DNA from: Pseudomonadota bacterium
GTDB lineage: Bacteria; Desulfobacterota; DSM-4660; Desulfatiglandales; B25-G16
Direction: 5' to 3'
Assembly: GCA_015223015.1 (NCBI GenBank)
Contig: JADFWK010000111.1
Location: 1-7,934, forward strand
Length of the DNA: 7,934 nt
How positions within the stretch are numbered: the first letter of the stretch is position 1; every line of letters starts with the position of its first letter. A program made the position numbers and the translations under genes. Positions 1 through 6,001 of this stretch are shown in pieces. The notes under the pieces were generated by a model. The model was not told the DNA's origin. It did not search any database and was given only the letters and a program-made list of their open reading frames with translations.

Positions 1-290
1 CCTAAAACTGAGTTGTCCTGGGCAAAGGCATTTAGGTTTAGAACATTAGGAATTTGGATATTAGAATTTGTTTAGGATTTCGACCTGCCCGCAATGCCTT
101 TAAGTTAACCTCAGAAATCCCTAATAATAAAACTATGCAGACAATTACCACTTTGACGAAGGCTCTAGAATGCATGGCAGGCGGGTATTAAAATTTAGGA
201 TTTCCATAACGCCATCGTGTCTCGTCGGTTTGAGGCGGAGCTTCACTAGTACCTATATGCTGATGTCCTTTAAGAATGGAAGGGGGTTTG
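1..290. other. AT-rich upstream intergenic region
   Basis: I find no supported gene here. Frame 1 is open from the left edge to a TAG at 73-75, too short to call the end of an upstream gene. The stretch 31-81 is built from near-repeats of a TTTAGGATTTC-like word. The exact 11-mer TTTAGGATTTC occurs at 71-81 and again at 194-204, with a relative (TTTAGGTTTAG) at 31-41. Such AT-rich word families are typical of decayed intergenic repeats. A weak promoter candidate near 230-259 is listed separately. Confidence 0.6.
230..259 (+). promoter_or_regulatory. weak sigma70-like promoter candidate for the carboxyltransferase/fumarase cluster
   Basis: TTGAGG (230-235) and TATATG (254-259) each match four of six consensus bases and are separated by 18 bp. 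A start near 266 would give a short leader that contains the ribosome binding site at 278-286. Both hexamers are imperfect and no operator is obvious, so this is only the best candidate in the upstream region. Confidence 0.25.
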
Positions 291-1844
291 ATGGGTACCA
301 CTGCAGATAAACTGAAGGGGTTAGAGGAGAGGAAAGAAAAAGAGCTCGCCATGGGCGGAGCACAACAGATCCAGAAGCAGCATGATAGAGGCAAGCTCAC
401 TGCACGAGAGAGACTGGAGCTACTCTTTGATCCCGGCAGTTTTCGAGAGCTTGATATGTTTGTCAGGCACCGGTGTGCCGACTTTGATATGCCTCAAACC
501 TTTATTCCTGGAGAAGGTGTGGTCACCGGCCACGGTACGGTAAATGCGAGATTGGCATATGCGTACTCTCAGGATTTTACCGCGGTGGCTGGTACCCTGG
601 GAGAGATGCATGCCAAAAAAATATGTAAGGTTATGGATCTGGCTCTCAAGACCGGGGCTCCTCTTGTCGGGTTCAATGACTCCGGAGGGGCCAGAATACA
701 GGAGGGCGTCGATTCCCTTGCGGGCTATGGCGACATATTCTACAGGAACTCCTGTGCTTCTGGTGTGATTCCGCAAATCTCAGCCGTTATGGGCCCTACC
801 GCCGGTGGCGCGGTATATTCTCCTGCAATGACCGATTGGATATTTATGACCAAGAAAAGCAGTCACATGTTTATCACGGGTCCAGCAGTAATCAAGGCAA
901 CTATTGGTGAGGAAATCAGCTTTGAGGATCTGGGCGGAGCCATGGTGCATAACACAAAAAGTGGCGTCGCCCACTTTGCGTGCGACAGCGACGCCCACTG
1001 TATAGAAAGGATCCGGGAATTGCTCGCCTATTTGCCATCGAACAATATGGAAGATCCTCCGGTGGTGAACTCGGGAGATGACCCAGGTCGAGCTGATCCA
1101 CACCTTGATACTATCATCCCTGATAACCCAAGATCTTACTATGACATGAAAGAGGTTATCCGCCTCTTAGTGGATAACGGTCAGATCTTTGAACCCCATG
1201 AACATTATGCCAAGAATATTATTATCTGCTTTGCCCGGCTGAATGGAAAGACTGTGGGCATCATTGCGAATCAACCAAAGTTTCTGGCTGGATGCCTTGA
1301 TATCAATGCCTCAGATAAGGCTACCAGGTTTATTCGCTTCTGCGATGCCTTTAATATACCCCTCCTCACCATTGTGGATGTGCCCGGGTATTTACCGGGA
1401 AGCAAACAGGAATGGGGGGGTATTATACGGCACGGCGCCAAGCTTCTCTGGTGTTACAGTGAAGCTACCGTGCCAAAGATAACCTTAATAACCAGAAAGG
1501 ACTACGGAGGAGCCTTCTTAGCTATGTGCGGAAAGCCTCTCGGGAGTGACTATGTCTTTGCCTGGCCTACGGCAGAAATTGCCGTTATGGGGGCCGAGCA
1601 AGCGGCCGAGATTGTTCACCGGAAGGAGATAAAGGGAGCTTCTGACCCTGCAGCAAAGAGGGAGGAGAAAATTACCGAGTACCGGGACCATTTTTCCAAT
1701 CCATACATCGCCGCCTCCCGGGGATTTGTAGATGCCGTTATTTTACCCCGGGACACCAGACCCCAACTCATAAGCGCCCTTGAGATGCTCACTACCAAAA
1801 GGGAAACAAGGCCTGCCAAGAAACACGGAAACATACCCGTGTAG
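291..1844 (+). CDS. mmdA: methylmalonyl-CoA/propionyl-CoA carboxyltransferase subunit (MmdA / PccB / 12S type)
   Basis: This 517-residue protein is a full-length biotin-dependent carboxyltransferase of the crotonase fold. It would move CO2 between methylmalonyl-CoA and carboxybiotin, as the alpha subunit of methylmalonyl-CoA decarboxylase, the 12S transcarboxylase subunit, or propionyl-CoA carboxylase beta. The N-terminal half has the glycine-rich NDSGGARIQEG (about residues 129-139) and GPTAGGAVYSPAMTD (168-182). The C-terminal half has VDVPGYLPG (362-370), GGAFLAMCG (406-414) and AWPTAEIAVMGAEQA (424-438). The tail TRPAKKHGNIPV and the leucine in GGAFLAM resemble, from memory, 12S/MmdA proteins more than actinobacterial propionyl-CoA carboxylases, which carry aspartate there. 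I chose ATG 291 over ATG 276 because a GGAAGGGGG ribosome binding site (278-286) lies between them. The gene leads a probable operon with the small ORF and fumarase genes. No biotin carboxylase or carrier gene is present, so which complex it joins is unresolved. Confidence 0.93.
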   Translation: MGTTADKLKGLEERKEKELAMGGAQQIQKQHDRGKLTARERLELLFDPGSFRELDMFVRHRCADFDMPQTFIPGEGVVTGHGTVNARLAYAYSQDFTAVAGTLGEMHAKKICKVMDLALKTGAPLVGFNDSGGARIQEGVDSLAGYGDIFYRNSCASGVIPQISAVMGPTAGGAVYSPAMTDWIFMTKKSSHMFITGPAVIKATIGEEISFEDLGGAMVHNTKSGVAHFACDSDAHCIERIRELLAYLPSNNMEDPPVVNSGDDPGRADPHLDTIIPDNPRSYYDMKEVIRLLVDNGQIFEPHEHYAKNIIICFARLNGKTVGIIANQPKFLAGCLDINASDKATRFIRFCDAFNIPLLTIVDVPGYLPGSKQEWGGIIRHGAKLLWCYSEATVPKITLITRKDYGGAFLAMCGKPLGSDYVFAWPTAEIAVMGAEQAAEIVHRKEIKGASDPAAKREEKITEYRDHFSNPYIAASRGFVDAVILPRDTRPQLISALEMLTTKRETRPAKKHGNIPV

Positions 1845-1866
1845 CACAGGGATGAGGAGATTGGGG

Positions 1867-1983
1867 ATGGCAAAGAAGAAAGAAGGCAAGACATTTAGCC
1901 CCACTCAGGCACGTTCCAAACCCAAAAAGAAAAAAGACCTTCCCCGATCAATCTCTGGGGCGTTGCTGGAAGGCAAGAAATAA
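1867..1983 (+). CDS. small lysine-rich protein (38 aa), function unknown
   Basis: I do not recognise a family. The 38-residue product starts MAKKKEGKTF, has a KPKKKKD block at residues 18-24 and ends EGKK. It contains 11 lysines and 2 arginines against 3 acidic residues, and has no membrane segment and no cysteine. Evidence that it is real: a GAGGAG ribosome binding site (1854-1859) lies 7 nt before the ATG, it begins 22 nt after the carboxyltransferase stop, and it ends 21 nt before the fumarase alpha start. It therefore fills an otherwise empty operon gap. Small accessory subunits are known beside other acyl-CoA carboxylase genes (AccE/PccE in actinobacteria, PccX in haloarchaea, MmdE in Veillonella). 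Equating this peptide with any of them is inference from position only. It could also be a charged peptide without a complex partner. Confidence 0.6.
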   Translation: MAKKKEGKTFSPTQARSKPKKKKDLPRSISGALLEGKK

Positions 1984-2004
1984 TGGAAATGAGGAGATAC
2001 GATA

Positions 2005-2847
2005 ATGACCAGAGAGATCCCTGCTCAGGAGATTATCAAGGTAGTCAAAGACTTGTGTGTCGATGCAAACTACAATCTCGGCAATGATGTCCTCCTTGCC
2101 TTTGACCAGGCCATAAAAAACGAAAAATCAGAGACAGCACGAGAGGTCCTGAGGGAGCTGAAAGAGAATGCTCGGATTGCCCGGGAAGAAAAGGCTCCCA
2201 TATGTCAGGATTGCGGGCTTGCTGTCGTGTTTATGGAAATTGGTCAAGATGTCCATGTCACAGGTGGTGATCTAAAAGCAGCAATCAACGAGGGAGTGAG
2301 ACAGGGGTATGAGGAAGGGTATTTAAGGAAATCGGCATGCAATCCTATTACCAGAAAAAACACCGGTGACAATACCCCTGCCATTATACACCTGGAAATT
2401 GTTCCGGGAAATAAGATAAGGATTATTGTAGCCCCCAAAGGAGGAGGCAGTGAGAACATGAGTAGGGTAACCATGCTTACCCCAGCAGCAGGTATGGAGG
2501 GAGTAAAAGATTTTGTAGTAAACAGGGTAAAAGAGTCTGGCTCTAACCCCTGCCCACCGACCATTATTGGCATTGGTGTAGGAGGGACTTTTGAAAGATC
2601 CGCAATTCTCGCCAAGAAGGCACTCTTAAGAACCCTCGGAGAGAGAAATCCTGATCCGGAGCTGGCAAAGATTGAAAAAGAGATTTTGGAAAGAATCAAA
2701 AAATTAGGGATCGGCCCCATGGGATATGGAGGCACTACAACTTCACTCGATGTGTTTCTGCAAATGGAGCCCTGCCACATTGCCAGTTTACCGGTAGCAG
2801 TAAATATACAATGTCATGCAGCGAGACACAAAGAGGCAGTGATATAG
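2005..2847 (+). CDS. fumarate hydratase class I, alpha subunit (split type, TtdA/FumA N-terminal family)
   Basis: This 280-residue protein is the Fe-S catalytic subunit of a two-subunit class I hydro-lyase, which reversibly hydrates fumarate to malate. Likely [4Fe-4S] ligands are Cys67 (ICQDCG), Cys183 (NPCPP) and Cys257 (MEPCHIAS). Other family blocks are GGGSENMSRVTMLTPAAG (146-163), GIGVGGTFERSA (189-200) and GPMGYGGTTTSLDV (237-250). Its length fits the alpha subunit, whereas the single-chain enzymes are near 550 residues. A GAGGAG ribosome binding site (1991-1996) sits 8 nt before ATG 2005. The motif I expect is CQDTG, so Cys70 is a variant. L-tartrate dehydratase uses the same fold, but the beta subunit downstream and the methylmalonyl-CoA carboxyltransferase upstream favour fumarase. 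The enzyme is expected in the cytoplasm, and its cluster should be oxygen-sensitive. Confidence 0.93.
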   Translation: MTREIPAQEIIKVVKDLCVDANYNLGNDVLLAFDQAIKNEKSETAREVLRELKENARIAREEKAPICQDCGLAVVFMEIGQDVHVTGGDLKAAINEGVRQGYEEGYLRKSACNPITRKNTGDNTPAIIHLEIVPGNKIRIIVAPKGGGSENMSRVTMLTPAAGMEGVKDFVVNRVKESGSNPCPPTIIGIGVGGTFERSAILAKKALLRTLGERNPDPELAKIEKEILERIKKLGIGPMGYGGTTTSLDVFLQMEPCHIASLPVAVNIQCHAARHKEAVI

Positions 2848-2951
2848 TATTCTTGGTTGTTGTCCGTTGTCTGTTCTCCGTTGTCCAGTATGAACACAAC
2901 AAACCCAATGAACTCAATAAACACAACAAACACGACCAACTGGAGGAGAAG
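2848..2951. repeat. repeat-filled spacer between the fumarase subunit genes
   Basis: The 104-bp spacer is unusually long for adjacent subunit genes and is built from short repeats. Four tandem heptamers run through 2860-2887: TTGTCCG, TTGTCTG, TTCTCCG, TTGTCCA. A perfect 12-mer, AACACAACAAAC, occurs at 2893-2904 and 2920-2931. TTGTTGT (2857-2863) is complementary to ACAACAA in either 12-mer (2896-2902 or 2923-2929), so a weak mRNA hairpin is possible just before the beta-subunit ribosome binding site. The repeats do not resemble CRISPR: the units are too short and there are no spacers. Confidence 0.7.
2942..2951 (+). promoter_or_regulatory. ribosome binding site that fixes the fumarase beta start
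   Basis: GGAGGAGA (2942-2949) lies just before ATG 2952. The same frame is open back to an ATG at 2811 inside the alpha gene, but those extra 47 codons translate the spacer repeats and show no family similarity. The strong site here therefore decides the start at 2952. Confidence 0.85.
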
Positions 2952-3509
2952 ATGTCCCAACAAATCAGACTGACGACACCGCTCACCACTGAAGATGTGG
3001 AGAAACTCCGTATAGGAGATAAGGTATTGTTAAATGGTGTTCTCTTCACCGGAAGGGATGCTGCGCACAAAAGGCTGTTTGACCTTATCCAGGACGGAAA
3101 AGAACTCCCGATTGATATCAAAGGCCAGGTAATCTATTACGTCGGCCCTACACCTGCAAAGCCAGGAAAGCCGATTGGCTCAGCCGGCCCCACCACAAGC
3201 TACAGGATGGACCCGTATTCTCCCAAACTAATCGAGCTGGGATTAAAGGGCATGATTGGCAAAGGAAACCGTTCCCAGGCTGTTATCGACGTTATGAAAC
3301 AATTCAAGGCAGTATATTTTGGCGCCACTGGTGGAGCAGGAGCTCTCATTGCTAAGAGAATTAAGAAGGCCGAGATTGTTGCCTATCCCGATCTCGGGCC
3401 CGAAGCAATCCGAAGATTAGAGGTAGAAGATTTTCCAGTAACAGTCATTAATGACACAAAAGGAAATGATCTCTATGTAGAGGGCATGAGGCAGTATGCC
3501 GAGGAATGA
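2952..3509 (+). CDS. fumarate hydratase class I, beta subunit (split type, TtdB/FumA C-terminal family)
   Basis: This 185-residue protein is the swivelling, substrate-binding beta subunit that pairs with the alpha subunit just upstream. Recognisable blocks are GDKVLLNGVLFTGRDAAHKR (22-41), GSAGPTTSYRMDPY (76-89), IGKGN (102-106, with the conserved lysine), FGATGGAGALIAKRIKK (123-139), and AYPDLGPEAIRRLEVEDFPV (144-163) followed by INDTKGNDLY (166-175). Its length is normal for the split form. In the family the serine of GPTTS is, as I recall, usually followed by glycine (GPTTSGRMD); here it is tyrosine, a small departure. Start 2952 is set by a GGAGGAGA site. The stop codon overlaps the ATG of a short ORF in an ATGA arrangement (3506-3509). 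Arginine codons are mostly AGA/AGG, like the upstream genes. Confidence 0.93.
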   Translation: MSQQIRLTTPLTTEDVEKLRIGDKVLLNGVLFTGRDAAHKRLFDLIQDGKELPIDIKGQVIYYVGPTPAKPGKPIGSAGPTTSYRMDPYSPKLIELGLKGMIGKGNRSQAVIDVMKQFKAVYFGATGGAGALIAKRIKKAEIVAYPDLGPEAIRRLEVEDFPVTVINDTKGNDLYVEGMRQYAEE

Positions 3510-3658
3510 GAAACAAAAAAGCTTCTCCGTCCCTCTGGTATATTTTCCATAATAAGCTGGATAGCGAGTATATTCCTAGCTTAAATGGCAGGGTTTCCCT
3601 CAGACGTGGGAGTGCAATTCCAGGGGGAATCAAGGTGGATATCCTCGTGAGGTGCTAA
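3506..3658 (+). CDS. possible small ORF (50 aa) overlapping the fumarase beta stop
   Basis: An ATG at 3506 overlaps the TGA of the beta gene (ATGA) and opens a 50-codon frame ending at TAA 3656-3658. The product is basic, begins MRNKKASPSLWYIF and ends GIKVDILVRC. I recognise no family. GAGGA touches the ATG directly, which is too close for a normal ribosome binding site, so translation would depend on coupling. A frame this long is not rare by chance, and an antisense frame in the same codon register is also open (3581-3733, minus strand). It may be a small coupled gene, a gene remnant or a chance frame. Confidence 0.2.
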   Translation: MRNKKASPSLWYIFHNKLDSEYIPSLNGRVSLRRGSAIPGGIKVDILVRC

Positions 3659-3933
3659 TGAGATTCTCTCCATAGCGCAAAATCCCCACTCTGACAAATC
3701 ATCTTCTTCTAATCCAAACTTTTCAATACGCATGCTTGTATAATAGGGTTTATGCTAGACAATATCCGTGGAATAGCCTCTCCAGAGGCCTTACGGGCTT
3801 CTCGCCAGATATATAGATAGGGGCATGGTCAGAGTGCTGAAGCATCCCATGGGGCACCTTGTGTTGATTTGGCTGCCCTTGACATCATTCTCAGACACCT
3901 TGAGATCGAGAAAGCAAAAGGAGAATTAGACTT
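3510..3933. other. intergenic region without a secure gene
   Basis: This 424-bp gap separates the fumarase genes from the second carboxyltransferase gene. It holds the 50-codon + strand ORF, an antisense 50-codon frame (ATG at 3733 running down to a stop at 3581-3583, product starting MRIEKFGLEEDD), and a start-less + strand frame from 3821 that reads like protein up to about 3931. An imperfect inverted repeat, TAAGCT (3553-3558) with AGCTTA (3578-3583), lacks a T-tract. GCCTCT-CC-AGAGGC (3776-3789) is a tight palindrome. A lone TATAAT lies at 3739-3744 with no good -35, and a perfect TTGACA at 3879-3884 has only a poor -10 (TGAGAT, 3901-3906). No clear terminator follows the fumarase genes. 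Confidence 0.5.
3918..3933 (+). promoter_or_regulatory. ribosome binding site of the second carboxyltransferase gene
   Basis: AAGGAGA (3918-3924) lies 9 nt before ATG 3934. It supports that start and indicates a translation unit separate from the fumarase genes. Confidence 0.75.
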
Positions 3934-5499
3934 ATGTGGGAATCAGACGTTAAGCAATTGGAAAGACGAAAGAAAATTGCCCGTCAGCTGGGAGGCAAAG
4001 AAAACGTCGCCAAACACCATCAAGTAGGCAGAATGACGGTGAGGGAGCGGATAGATATGTTGGTTGACAGGGGCTCATTTATTGAGAGAGGCATCCTTGC
4101 CGGGGTGCCGACCTACGATATCGATGATAAGAACAAGCTCATCGACATAGTACCCTGTCCATTTGTGATGGGCATAGCGAGAATAGACGGCCGCAGGGTT
4201 GCGGTGCATGGCGACGATTTTACGGTAAAAGGTGCCTCCGTTGGAAAACTATACAAAGCCAAGAGCGCCTATTTTGTAAAAATGGCTCGTGCATTCAAGC
4301 TCCCTATAGTCAGATTGGTAGAAGGCGCTGGCGGCTCTATCAAAGAAATCCTCGAAATAGGATACACGGAGCTGCCCACATCAGGCGATGAATGTGCTCA
4401 AGATCGAGTAGAGGTGATGTCCGAGGTACCGGTCGTCTCTGCGGGTTTCGGGTCTATAGCTGGTTTAGGCGCCATGTATATGGTTCAGAGTCATTTTTCT
4501 GTAATGATAAGAAAACAAACCCAAGTTTTTGTTGGGGGGCCACCTTTAGTCAAAGTGGCCTTCGGGCACGATATAGGCAAGGAAGAGCTTGGGGGACATG
4601 AACTACATGCGCGTGTATCTGGTGTCATAGACAACGAGGCAGAGGATGAAAGAGATGCCCTTGAGCAAGTTAAGAAGTTTCTATCGTACCTCCCATCAAA
4701 TGTCTGGCAAATAGCAGCGCGGCGGGAAACCGACAGCGATGATCCTAGGCTTCGTGGAGAAGAACTCCTTTCAATAATTCCCGAAAATCCTAAAAAACCG
4801 TACGACATTCGAAAAATCTTGAACCTTGTGCTGGATAAGGGCTCTATCTTCGAGATTGGAACATACCACGGCCAGTCGCAGGTTACCGCCCTGGCCCGCT
4901 TGAACGGTTACTCAGTTGGGGTATTGGCAAATGACCCTAAGCACTTAGCCGGCTCATTTAACTACGACGCAGCAGAGAAGTTTACACGTTTCGTGGACAT
5001 GTGTGACACGTTCCATCTGCCGATAGTCAACCTCGTTGATCAACCTGGGTTTGCAATCGGAAAAAAGAGCGAGGAACATGGTACCATTCGCAAAGGAGTG
5101 AGGGCGAGTTTTGCCATTATTCAGGCAACCGTTCCGTTGGCGGTCATCTATCTGAGAAAATGCTTTGGGGTTGCAGGGGCTGCCGAAAAAGGTGGCTTGC
5201 GTTTGACCTGGCGCTACGCCTGGCCGTCGGCTGTGTGGGGCAATATACCGGTAGAGGGAGGCGTGTACGCAGCCCATCGGGCAGAAATAGAATCAGCGGA
5301 AGATCCGGCGGCCCATCTTAAGCAACTGCAAGATACCTACCGAGCAATTCAATCACCGTTCCGAACTGCCGAAGCCTTCGGCATAGAGGACATTATCGAT
5401 CCCCGAGACACACGGTCTCTGTTGTGTGACTGGGCTGAAATGGCCTACGAAATTGAAAAAAACAACTTAGGGCCAAAAAAGAGGGGTATGAGGTGTTGA
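3934..5499 (+). CDS. divergent acyl-CoA carboxylase carboxyltransferase subunit (substrate unknown)
   Basis: This 521-residue protein has the full two-domain carboxyltransferase layout but belongs to a different subfamily from the protein at 291-1844. Shared features are the N-terminal KKIARQLGGKENVAKHHQ-type helix and RERIDMLVDRGSF (38-50), DDFTVKGASVG (94-104), SYLPSN (251-256), PENPKKPYDIR (283-293), LANDPKHLAGS (331-341), VDQPGFAIG (368-376), RYAWPSA (427-433) and DPRDTR (489-494). It differs where substrates bind: VEGAGGSIKEI (129-139) replaces the usual SGGARIQEG block, GFGSIAGLGAMYM (171-183) replaces GPTAGGAVYSP, and WGNIPVEGGVYAAHR (435-449) replaces the VMGAEQAAEI block. It should carboxylate or decarboxylate an acyl-CoA together with a biotin carboxylase and carrier encoded elsewhere. 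I cannot name the substrate. CGN arginine codons are more frequent than in the first four genes. Confidence 0.85.
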   Translation: MWESDVKQLERRKKIARQLGGKENVAKHHQVGRMTVRERIDMLVDRGSFIERGILAGVPTYDIDDKNKLIDIVPCPFVMGIARIDGRRVAVHGDDFTVKGASVGKLYKAKSAYFVKMARAFKLPIVRLVEGAGGSIKEILEIGYTELPTSGDECAQDRVEVMSEVPVVSAGFGSIAGLGAMYMVQSHFSVMIRKQTQVFVGGPPLVKVAFGHDIGKEELGGHELHARVSGVIDNEAEDERDALEQVKKFLSYLPSNVWQIAARRETDSDDPRLRGEELLSIIPENPKKPYDIRKILNLVLDKGSIFEIGTYHGQSQVTALARLNGYSVGVLANDPKHLAGSFNYDAAEKFTRFVDMCDTFHLPIVNLVDQPGFAIGKKSEEHGTIRKGVRASFAIIQATVPLAVIYLRKCFGVAGAAEKGGLRLTWRYAWPSAVWGNIPVEGGVYAAHRAEIESAEDPAAHLKQLQDTYRAIQSPFRTAEAFGIEDIIDPRDTRSLLCDWAEMAYEIEKNNLGPKKRGMRC

Positions 5500-5603
5500 A
5501 AGGTGATAGATCCTTATTCTGCGTCACCCTTGGCTGCACCCAACGCTAATCGACATTTGACAAACTCGCAAAAAGTGTTTTGTGAACGAGATTGAGCATT
5601 AAC

Positions 5604-5713
5604 CGTTCACGGGTTCAGGGTTTCCCGATAAAATCGCGATTCAAGGTTCGAGCCTAGTGAAGGTTAACAAGAGAAAAGCAACCCTGAACTTCTGAACCCT
5701 GAACCTGTGAACG
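5604..5713. repeat. 110-bp inverted-repeat element with a tandem 15-mer
   Basis: The left arm CGTTCACGGGTTCAGGGTT (5604-5622) is the reverse complement of the right arm AACCCTGAACCTGTGAACG (5695-5713) at 18 of 19 positions, and the exception is a G-U wobble in RNA. The right arm is the second unit of a tandem 15-mer: AACCCTGAACTTCTG (5680-5694) then AACCCTGAACCTGTG (5695-5709). The left arm's GTTCAGGGTT can pair with either unit, and its CGTTCAC can also pair with GTGAACG at 5582-5588. An ATCGCGAT palindrome sits inside at 5633-5640. There is no ORF. It resembles a REP- or MITE-like dispersed element, but copy number cannot be seen from one window. Confidence 0.7.
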
Positions 5714-5895
5714 CCTACCAAATATGATAATTGGCATTGTGAAATCCAGACTTCTGCTTAATAACAATTCCCATCATAATCTAACGCCTTGAATAATTAT
5801 CCTTGATTCTCCCATCAAAAATGGTTAAGAGATCATGATATCGGTGGTAAGAGTGAGCAGGGGTTACTTTATCTATACCTGCCATAAATAAAGAG

Positions 5896-5924
5896 TTGCA
5901 GTAAAACCAAAAAAATGATATATA
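5896..5924 (+). promoter_or_regulatory. candidate thrS promoter with extended -10
   Basis: TTGCAG (5896-5901) and TATATA (5919-5924) are separated by exactly 17 bp, and the -10 is preceded by TGA, which fits the TGn extended -10 motif. The surroundings are A-rich. Transcription would begin near 5931, leaving an approximately 80-nt leader that contains the hairpin at 5953-5993. Confidence 0.4.
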
Positions 5925-5952
5925 AAAAAGTTGATTATTCTTGGTCTGCCAC

Positions 5953-5993
5953 AATAAGGCATCTAAGTCACGTATTTCCTTAGGTGCCTTATT
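5953..5993 (+). terminator. strong hairpin in the thrS leader (terminator, attenuator or ThrRS operator)
   Basis: AATAAGGCATCTAAG (5953-5967) pairs with CTTAGGTGCCTTATT (5979-5993) over 15 bp with a single G-U wobble. The loop is 11 nt, UCACGUAUUUC, and TT follows the right arm, giving a short U-run (TTTT, 5992-5995). It could end upstream or antisense transcripts, attenuate thrS, or serve as an RNA operator, since it sits only 18 nt before the thrS ATG. The loop contains CGU flanked by A, which matches one threonine tRNA anticodon. E. coli ThrRS represses its own mRNA through anticodon-like hairpins just upstream of the start. I see no T-box sequence and no threonine-rich leader peptide. Confidence 0.6.
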
Positions 5994-6001
5994 TTAATCG
6001 G

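Noticed and set aside
276..290. ATG 276 as start of the first carboxyltransferase
   Set aside because: It has no ribosome binding site, and the GGAAGGGGG site lies between it and ATG 291.
2244..2780. 178-codon minus-strand ORF opposite fumarase alpha
   Set aside because: It is an antisense shadow of a conserved gene, with low-complexity hydrophobic translation and no family motifs.
2860..2931. CRISPR-like array
   Set aside because: The units are only 7 and 12 bp, tandem or nearly so, without regular unique spacers or nearby cas genes.
2811..2951. Upstream start for the fumarase beta subunit
   Set aside because: The added residues translate spacer repeats and overlap the alpha gene. A strong ribosome binding site marks 2952.
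3448..3633. 61-codon minus-strand ORF across the end of fumarase beta
   Set aside because: It mostly overlaps conserved coding sequence and shows no recognisable features or ribosome binding site.
291..5499. Sodium-pumping methylmalonyl-CoA decarboxylase operon
   Set aside because: No membrane beta subunit, gamma/delta subunit or biotin carrier gene is present in the window, so only the carboxyltransferase subunit can be claimed.
5565..5590. CTCG...CGAG hairpin as terminator of the second carboxyltransferase gene
   Set aside because: The stem is interrupted and AT-rich and no T-run follows, so it is not convincing.
5643..5656. GGTTCGAGCC resembling a tRNA T-arm
   Set aside because: The flanking bases do not form a T-stem, and no acceptor, D-arm or anticodon arm can be built around it.
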